Program-made: the position numbers and the translations under genes
In this document: positions 57,600 through 64,000 of the stretch, in pieces
Position numbering within the stretch: position 1 is the stretch's first letter
Layout: every line of letters starts with the position of its first letter
Notes under the pieces: generated by a model
The model's database searches: none
The model's input: only the letters and a program-made list of their open reading frames with translations
Told to the model about the DNA's origin: nothing
From: Ixodes scapularis
Lineage: Eukaryota; Arthropoda; Arachnida; Ixodida; Ixodidae
Direction of reading: 5' to 3'
DNA: 64,000 nt
NCBI RefSeq assembly: GCF_016920785.2
Contig: NW_024609857.1
Span: forward strand, 134,657,094 to 134,721,093

Positions 57600-58890
57600 T
57601 ACTTACCTGGAATGGAGAGCGTGATGGTAAGGATAATATAAATAAAGGGAGAAACAAAACACAAGGACGGACAAGACAATTTCCCTACTGGCAGCAGACG
57701 TTTAATGAAAACTCCGACGACCCTTCTTTCCACCATTTATATTCGGATTGTCTTACTTTAAGCATTCAGTGCACATTAAACCTGCAAATTTGAAGCCCAC
57801 AATTACTTTGAGCATATAAACATCTCACTAGGTGCCTTCCATAATGGTGATCTCACATACAAATAGAACTAAAAAGCTACCTTGTGAAAATCTCGTATGA
57901 AAACAGCTCACCGTAAAATGCCTATCAGAGATAGTTAACTGCAGAACTATACGATACACTACTAAGTTTGCCAGCATTCTGATGAAGCGCTCGTCTGAAC
58001 TTGGGGGTGTATTCACTTTTATGTATCCAAAGCACATGTGCATACCTGCGATAAACATTTGTGTGCAAAGCTTTTTGTCAGATTGTCCAGCATTGGTCGA
58101 CATAGATGTCTGCATACTTGTGAATTAAGGGTGAAAAGCATGTTCAGTGGTATCTCAGTTTCCGGTTCTTTTCCTGTGTCTGTTTGGGGGATCGACGACA
58201 CCTTCCAAAGCTTTTACGGCTGTGTTGGATAAACGGGCTTTTCGTAAGTCCAAGCTTTTACAGGCACAACCCTTCTATGGTTGCGAGCAGTCGGGGCAAC
58301 ATGGAAACTCACAAAAGCCGACAATAGTGCAAAATTCCACAAAAGCAATGATACAGAAACAACCATTCATACACATGAGTTGAAGAAAAATGCCTGTGAA
58401 CAGCTAGGACAAGAAGAGACCAACGCCTCCGAGGGCTGTAGACGACATTGTTTTGCTTCAGTTGTATGGGATGTCATATCGAACTGGTGGCAGCTACTCC
58501 TACTCATTGCTTGCTTTGACGTACGACGTCTTCTGTGTAAAATAAATGCAGTGAAGAAAACGCTCGAGGATGTTCTGTCACCAGAAAGGACCAAATTACG
58601 TTGGTGAAAGCTATCTACTAGAGAAGCATGATTGGAATATGAAAATACTCAACCCTCGCATGTCCAGTGGTTAGAATGAACCGATGGAGGATGATTCTTG
58701 CAGTCAGAAACTTGTTACAGCATTAAGCAGTTTGAATAGCATTCATTAAAGTCTTCATACAGCTTGCTCAAGAAATGGCAAACTGGGCATATGTATTACA
58801 TACTTTAAAGCTGTTCATTCGTGAAATGGTTTAAGCTATCAAAGAATCGACAGATGAGCATAATGAACAAAGGGAAATTAAAGGTAGTAT
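57600..58890. other. 3' flank of Tnp2-like gene, no gene recognised
   Basis: An AAACACAAGGACGGACAAGA motif near 57,655 resembles retroelement tails. A 108-residue frame at 58,281-58,607 has no recognisable content. Confidence 0.45.
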
Positions 58891-58894
58891 ACCG

Positions 58895-59778
58895 AGTGTC
58901 CCAAGTAGCGGCCAGGCTCTTTTAATCGACCGCAAAATTCGGTTTCTTAACCTATAAGGCTACAATTTTGTGCAGCGTTGCCCACAGATGGTGTATTCGT
59001 TTTTGTAAAATTTGCAAAGAGCGAACTTACCTGAGGAAAAAGTAAAGAAAGAAAAAGGCTTAGCTCTTATGGAAACGCAGTGAAGCCACCGGTCTGCAAA
59101 CAACACGGCACCGTTTCTCACGCGAGACGAGATGGTGCAAGCGGTCGCGACGCCAACTACCGTCAACGAACAAGCATACGACGCCGAGAGCCAGCGTCTC
59201 TGGCAGACAATCTTTTCAACTCAAAAGCGGCACGAGATTTTTACGTATCGGTTGCCAATGCATTATTTTACCATCCTTACTAATAAAACACATTGAATGG
59301 ACACATAATCGATTAAAAAATGCCTTGTCACGTTATTTAAACTGCTCTTTTCGTAGTACTGATGTCGTCTGCTTTGCAGTTCCTTGTTACGCCCGTTTTG
59401 GTTTCTGCGACTGTCGTCGTCTGCGGAACGTGTGCCGCTTTTGAGTCGAAAAGATTGTCTGCTAAAGACGCCAGCTCTCAGCGCCGTATGCTGGTTTGTT
59501 GGCAGCAGTTGGCGTCGCGACCGCTTGTGCCATCTCGTCTCCCGTGCGAAACTGCGCCGTATTGTTTAAAGACCGGTAAGTTCGCTGCGTTTTTATAGGA
59601 GCTAAGCCTTTTTCTTTCTTTACTTTTTCCTCAAGTTAATTCACTCTTTGCAAATTTTACAAAAAAACGACAACAAAAAAACACTATCTATGGGCAACGC
59701 TGCACAAAATGGTAGCACGATAGGTTAAGAAACCGAATTTTGCGGTTGATTTAAAGAGCCTGGCCGATACTTGGGACC
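58895..59778. mobile_element. 0.9-kb foldback element sharing ends with the 9.6-kb copy
   Basis: The outer arms (about 180 bp) carry GACCGCAAAATTCGGTTTCT and the CTGAGGAAAAAGTA block seen in the 9.61-10.04 kb element. Inner arms (about 59,095-59,240 and 59,435-59,580) are a second inverted pair with long open frames (both contain QAVATPT and QTIFSTQKRH). The two copies thus share ends but differ in core. Confidence 0.75.
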
Positions 59779-59819
59779 ATACCTCGGCAAAACTCACATA
59801 TGAGGTTTGCCGATCCCCT

Positions 59820-60125
59820 CAAGCCCCTCACTCACCCTCATCTTCACGGGTGAGGTGAGGGTGAGTCAGTTTCTGAACCAGGAAAATTCATGAGTGTGAG
59901 GGCGAGTGAGGGCCGTGAGGACCGTGAGTGCGTGAGGGGCTTGGGGGCGGTGAGTGGCGTGAGGGCCATGAGTGCGTAGGGGTATGAGGGCCGTGAGGGC
60001 AGTTAGTGCGTGACGGGTTAGAGGGCCATGAGGGCGTGAGGGCGGTGAGTGTGTCAGTGGCATGAGTGCGTGAGGGGTACGAGGGCGGTGAGTGCGTGAG
60101 GGGCGTGAGGGCGGTGAGTGCGTGT
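59820..60125. repeat. GTGAGGGCGGTGAGTGCGTG minisatellite, block 1
   Basis: Degenerate tandem units built from GTGAGGG, GGTGAGT and GTGCGTGAGGG words. The frames across it (PSRPS/THSPP type) are repeat artefacts. Confidence 0.88.
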
Positions 60126-60323
60126 GGCCCTGTTCAGACTGAGCAACATTTTCAGCAATTTTGGTGTTGCTGGTGGGTTGTTCCCTAGCTTTCCCTAGAT
60201 CGACAGGAAGTGTCGAGATCGGGTTCGGCTCGAAACAAGCGAGCAACTCTGAGCAATTCGAAAACGTTTGAAACGGCTGCGTCCAATCATGGATGCAATA
60301 TTCTCGCGTGATACCTCGTGTTG

Positions 60324-60546
60324 GTGACGATGACAAATCGCAGCAATTGGTTGCTGCGTGTGAACACGGGGTATCACGTTTGTGGAAATAAACTGTTTTA
60401 GAAAGATGCACTAGTATTTTCAACGAGATTTAAATGCATAAAAATATGTTTATAGTGCGTAATTGTACGTCTAAATAGTGCAAGTAAAATAAAATTTCAT
60501 GACGATGACAAATCGCAGCAATTGGTTGCTGCGTGTGAACACGGGC
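60324..60546. repeat. 45-bp direct duplication
   Basis: GACGATGACAAATCGCAGCA onward to GTGTGAACACGGG occurs at 60,324-60,368 and again at 60,502-60,546 without change. Confidence 0.85.
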
Positions 60547-60609
60547 GGCCCGTGTTGCTGGTGTTGCGACGTCAAGTTTCTGGGCGATGTTGCCCCATCT
60601 GAAGCGAGC

Positions 60610-61115
60610 CTGATCGAGTGGCATGAGTGCGTGAGGGGTATGAGTGCGCAAGGGCCATGAGGGTGGTAAGGGACGTGAGGGCTGCGACGGCCGTGAGTGC
60701 GTGAGGGCGGTAAGTGGCGTGAGGGCCATAGGGGTGTGAGAGCCATGAGTGTGTGAGGGCCGTGAGGTTCAGTGAGGGTGAGTGAAGTGCTGAAGGCAGT
60801 GGCGTCACAAGGGGGGTGCTGGGGGGAGGGGGGGGGGGGGCAGATCGCCCAGAATGCAGCGCTCCTAGGGGTGTCGCGGCGGGACCCGAGGGGGAGGGGT
60901 CGCGGCAGGCGATGAGCGGGAGTGGGGGGGCGGGTGTAGCCGCGGGCCACCGCCCCGGGTGCCGCTGACCCTAGTGACGCCACTGGCTGAAGGTGAGTGC
61001 GACTGTGAGGACGAGGGTGAGTGAGGGGCTGAAGGTGAGTGGCTGAAGGTGAGTGTAGCTGTGAGGGTGAGGGAGGGGCTTAGGTGAGTGTGGCTGTGAG
61101 GGTGAGGGTGAGTGA
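60610..61115. repeat. GTGAGGG minisatellite, blocks 2 and 3
   Basis: The array of block 1 resumes after a 480-bp unrelated segment, is interrupted by the MITE at 60,797-60,985, then continues as GGTGAGTGAGGGGCTGAAGG units. Confidence 0.82.
60797..60985. mobile_element. 189-bp hAT MITE with perfect 8-bp duplication
   Basis: Ends CAGTGGCGTCACAAGGG and CCCTAGTGACGCCACTG are flanked by GCTGAAGG on both sides (60,789-60,796 and 60,986-60,993). It is inserted within the minisatellite, so the array is older than the insertion. Confidence 0.88.
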
Positions 61116-61539
61116 GGGCGACCTAAAATGCAGACCTCTGCTTGGGACACCCATCAGAAAGACACCGAAATGCATTTTTTTTTTACATTTTTTGTGGTGG
61201 GCTTTTAGTGTTTGTATATTGTTTGTGTTCCAGATTTGTCTTGTACCACTCCCCTCTGTAATGACCCAGGGCCTTGATGTTACTTAAATAAATAAATAAA
61301 TTGATAATATTTGCTTTCTGCAGACCACAAAAGGGAGTGGAAACATTTATTTTGATATATATTGTCACTTAATTAAGCAGATAATGTCCGATATAGTTAG
61401 CTGAAAAATAAAAATATGCAGTCTGACCCCCAGGTCAAGTCATCCGTACCCGACCGTAACATCGGCACTTTGTCAAAATTCATGATGCTACTAATCGCCA
61501 AGCTTCATGGGCCATGAAGGCAACCGGGAGGGCAAGGGG

Positions 61540-61762
61540 CATGGGCGTACCAACCTGGGGGGGGGGGGTGGGGGGGCAAGGCCGCTGGCCCCCCCAGTTC
61601 TCAGAGTGGGGGGGGGGGGGCAAGGTATGTGTCTTGCCCCCCTTAAACAGCTGCCACTGCAGAGGGCCAACACTGGCCTGCGGCACCCAAGGGATACCAA
61701 GGGCACCCCCCCCGGCGTGTATGGTTTGCTTCCCCACTCAAAAACAAGTTCGTACGCCACTG
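61540..61762. mobile_element. G-rich hAT-like MITE, first unit
   Basis: Starts CATGGGCGTACCAACCTGGG and ends with the complement-like GTTCGTACGCCACTG. The flanks are G-rich (GCAAGGGG and AAGGGGGG), so the duplication is uncertain. Confidence 0.5.
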
Positions 61763-61927
61763 AAGGGGGGCACTTGTCCCCCTAGTTTTCAGGGTGGGGG
61801 GGGCAAGGCATGCGTTATGCCCCCCCCCCCCCCCCCCCCCGAAACAGCCGCCTCTGGGCAGGGCAAGCGCTGGCCGGCGGCATTCAAGGGATAACAAGGG
61901 CACCGCCCCCCGGCCCTGGGTGTGTGG

Positions 61928-61958
<31 letters not shown>

Positions 61959-62026
61959 GGGGCGGCGGGGGGCGGGGCGGGGGTATTGTTTGCCCCCTCA
62001 CTGAAAAACAGGTTGGTACGCAACTG
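61763..62026. mobile_element. G-rich hAT-like MITE, second tandem unit
   Basis: Repeats the order of the first unit (GCAAGGCATGCG, poly-C, GAAACAGCCGCC, GGGATAACAAGGGCACCGCC) and ends GGTTGGTACGCAACTG. It lacks the left terminus and has gained a GT and poly-G run at 61,917-61,980. Confidence 0.5.
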
Positions 62027-62029
62027 CCA

Positions 62030-63000
62030 AGCTTTACTAACTTTGTTGTCAATGTACTATCGTACATCGACACGTACAGCTATTATTGCACATACGGTTG
62101 TCCTTCGAAGCCAGCGGAGTTCGCAGCCTCGCCCGTTTAGCCAGGAGAGGCGAGCGCAGCCGTGTCCTGGCGTGGTTCCCGCCGGCAGCGACGATTAACG
62201 CCCGTGTAGCCAGGAGAGGCGAGCCCAGCAGTGTGCTGGTGTGATTCCCATCGGCAGCGACGATTCACGCCTTGGCCGATCCTGGCAACTCAACCCGACC
62301 AGCAGGAAGATTGTGCGTTGTGTTCGTTGATGCACCCTACACGTCGGGCAGAAGTCAGTCAGTCAGAGTTTTGAAAGTAAGGAAATCAAAGGAAGTGTTG
62401 TTGAGCCGGAGGCTCAATATGTCACCTTTGTTTTGGGATAGGGGAGGGGGATGTTGCCCCAGTGTCGCGCCGCTAACTCGCGCCGCCGCGCCACGCCAGC
62501 CGCACAAAAAAGCCAGCCAGCCAACCCTCTTTCCTCTTTCCAGACTAGCTCAACTTCTGCGAAGAGGTCAATTCCTCTTCACAGAAGTTGAGCTAGTCTT
62601 CTTTAAATCTTAGTAGTTGGCCGTCACGAAAAACACCAGCGCCAAGCACCACCAAGGAGCCCTGACAAACCTAATGTTAAGCCGAATTAGGACCGAATCA
62701 GAATAATAAATAAATAAAAACTGGGCCGGAAGGATAAAAAATTGTGGCCAGATGGGATTTTGTTCCCTTAGCCTTACGCCGCGATTGAAGTGTCAATCGT
62801 AGTACCAATTTGTCACCGAGCGCCGAGCGCGCCCGAGCTTGTCTAGGCGTGCGAGTTGCCCCATAACACGCGACCTTCCTTATTCAGGATTGTCGGTGCT
62901 CCTATGATTCAGGCCGCCGGTACGCGGAAACGCACCGCGGTGAGAATTAAGTTATCTCCGCTGGCGACGCAGAGGCCCCGCGAGCGGAGAGCCCTGCGCG
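62030..63000. other. No gene recognised
   Basis: A GCCAGGAGAGGCGAGC motif with about 65-bp spacing (62,139 and 62,210) forms a short direct repeat of the form CCCGTxTAGCCAGGAGAGGC. Otherwise only the hairpin at 62,541 stands out. Confidence 0.45.
62541..62601. repeat. 26-bp-stem hairpin
   Basis: AGACTAGCTCAACTTCTGCG and the following AAGAGG pair with CCTCTTCACAGAAGTTGAGC and TAGTCT across a 6-9-nt loop, with one mismatch. Confidence 0.85.
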
Positions 63001-63049
63001 AGAAGCTAACTCAGAGCGAAAGACAAGGGAGCGGATCGAAAAGAATACC

Positions 63050-63250
63050 TTTGTGTTCGGTGTTAATCCAGTTGGTTGGGTCGCCCCGTGGTCCGGAACA
63101 TATCAGGCGATCGTATCCAGAAGTGGCCGCCGCGAGCGAGCCGCCCAGGAGGACCGCGGCGCCGTAGAGTAGGAAGCGACGTCGGCACCATATCACTAGG
63201 ACTACTCGGACCGCCGGCCTCGGATGCAGCCACCCGGCCGCCCAGCGAGA
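63050..63250 (-). CDS. Possible 5' exon of a membrane-anchored protein
   Basis: The minus-strand frame reads RRRFLLYGAAVLLGGSLAAA then TSGYDRLICSGPRGD and TNWINTEHKG, a basic cluster followed by a 20-residue hydrophobic run as in a signal anchor. It ends beside a possible donor (AAAG|GTATTC). No ATG lies just upstream in this frame and the plus strand is also open, so it may be a GC-rich artefact. Confidence 0.22.
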
Positions 63251-64000
63251 CGCGGCTTCCGTCGGGGATGGCACGGCGATATGCGATATCGCCAAGCCGA
63301 AGACGGAGCCAACGGAACGCAGAAGCCGGCGGAGCTGGCGGAGCCACGAAAAAAGCCGATTTGACCGAGTACGAGTCACGAGTACGGCCCACGGTACGAG
63401 CAACGGCCCGTTCGTCGCTGCCGACCGGTGATGCGGTTTCTTAGGATTGATGTCACGGTCGGTTTGTTGCCGTGCCGTCCACGCTGGCTTTGCTGTGCGG
63501 TACGGCTGGTGCGGCTGTCGGGTACTTGTGATGCACATTATTCGAGACAGTCGCCCCAAGACGTCGCCGGGACGAGTTGACCGAGGAATTCGTGTGAGCT
63601 CAACGTCGGTCTATGTTCCGTTTCGACATGTATGGCATATGTAATGATACCGGTGGTAGAAGATGGACGTTTTGATGGAAGATCGCAGTCGCCGTTCTGC
63701 ATGTATGATTTGGTGATACCGGTGATCCTGATATATAAGCGTTGCGTTGGAAAGATGGTGGTCGCCTACGTCATCGCACGCAAAATCATACCAGCCACAC
63801 CAAATTTTGTCGGCAAGCAAACTGACTGCCACTATAGACAGACGTGAAGCTATAGCGGTGCCGGTATCTCCAGTTATGCAGAACGTCAAACCAAACTAGC
63901 TGCATGTATAATAACAAGAAATTATGATGGTGTCATACCAGAACTGTAGAGGCAGCAGGTATATTTCTTGTACGTTTTTCCAATAGGGAAATCATTATTT

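Noticed and set aside
59866..60983. Long PSRPS/THSPP-type frames on the minus strand
   Set aside because: They are translations of the GTGAGG minisatellite and of the G-rich MITE.
59820..61115. CRISPR-like array of short repeats
   Set aside because: Units vary in length and sequence and abut each other without unique spacers; this is a eukaryotic minisatellite.
63011..63559. Full 182-residue minus-strand protein
   Set aside because: The N-terminal two thirds are low-complexity Arg/Ser/Pro translations of GC-rich DNA that is open on both strands; only the short hydrophobic segment deserved mention.

Overview
This is a eukaryotic, repeat-dense genomic window. It has GT-AG introns of 1-6 kb, no operon structure, and many short scattered reading frames. 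The character of the repeats (tRNA-derived SINEs, Penelope-like and LINE relics, hAT, pogo, Harbinger-like and TTAA-flanked DNA elements) and of the two host-type genes suggests an arthropod, most probably a tick. That placement rests on recalled family resemblance, not on a search.

Two intact multi-exon genes dominate and lie head to head, 546 bp apart. On the minus strand (46,119 to 23,785), seven exons join in phase into a 476-residue BEN-domain protein: a conserved N-terminal module, a coiled coil, a Pro/Ala-rich low-complexity exon and a C-terminal BEN domain split over two exons. On the plus strand (46,666 to 56,760), four exons join in phase into an 877-residue protein of the Tnp2 (CACTA/EnSpm) transposase type, with a CxxC-CxxC finger, a TDG motif, a WKASEWR motif and a DUF4218-like C-terminal part. 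Their arrangement suggests a co-regulated pair that may descend from a single two-gene transposon.

Damaged relatives of the BEN gene lie further left on the same strand. A 3' module (BEN exons at 20.66 and 17.35 kb) is frameshifted and shortened. A 5' module (exon 1 at 4.55-3.82 kb, coiled-coil exon at 2.81-2.62 kb) has a 574-bp DNA transposon with a perfect 8-bp target duplication inside exon 1 and an in-frame stop in the coiled coil. The locus therefore looks like a decayed tandem BEN array with one surviving member.

The rest is mobile DNA. 0-16 kb: minisatellites, a LINE-like inverted repeat, a 1.7-kb hAT element with perfect duplication and a 78-bp hairpin inside it, a foldback element, a Harbinger-like element and permuted inverted repeats. 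17-23 kb: a degenerate tandem repeat with TGACGTCA-like boxes, head-to-head Penelope-like 3' ends and a minisatellite-bearing dispersed repeat. 24-45 kb (BEN introns): a decayed hAT, a 1.6-kb long inverted repeat, a SINE, four TTAA-flanked elements, pogo-like and LINE relics and a nested inverted-repeat composite. 48-56 kb (transposase introns): a TTAA element, a 1-kb foldback and a 2-kb hAT-type element with perfect duplication. 57-64 kb: a foldback sharing its ends with the one at 9.6 kb, a GTGAGG minisatellite split by a perfect hAT MITE, G-rich hAT relatives and one possible membrane-protein exon.

No rRNA genes, CRISPR arrays or prokaryotic genes are seen. Exon boundaries were inferred by eye from splice signals and phase.
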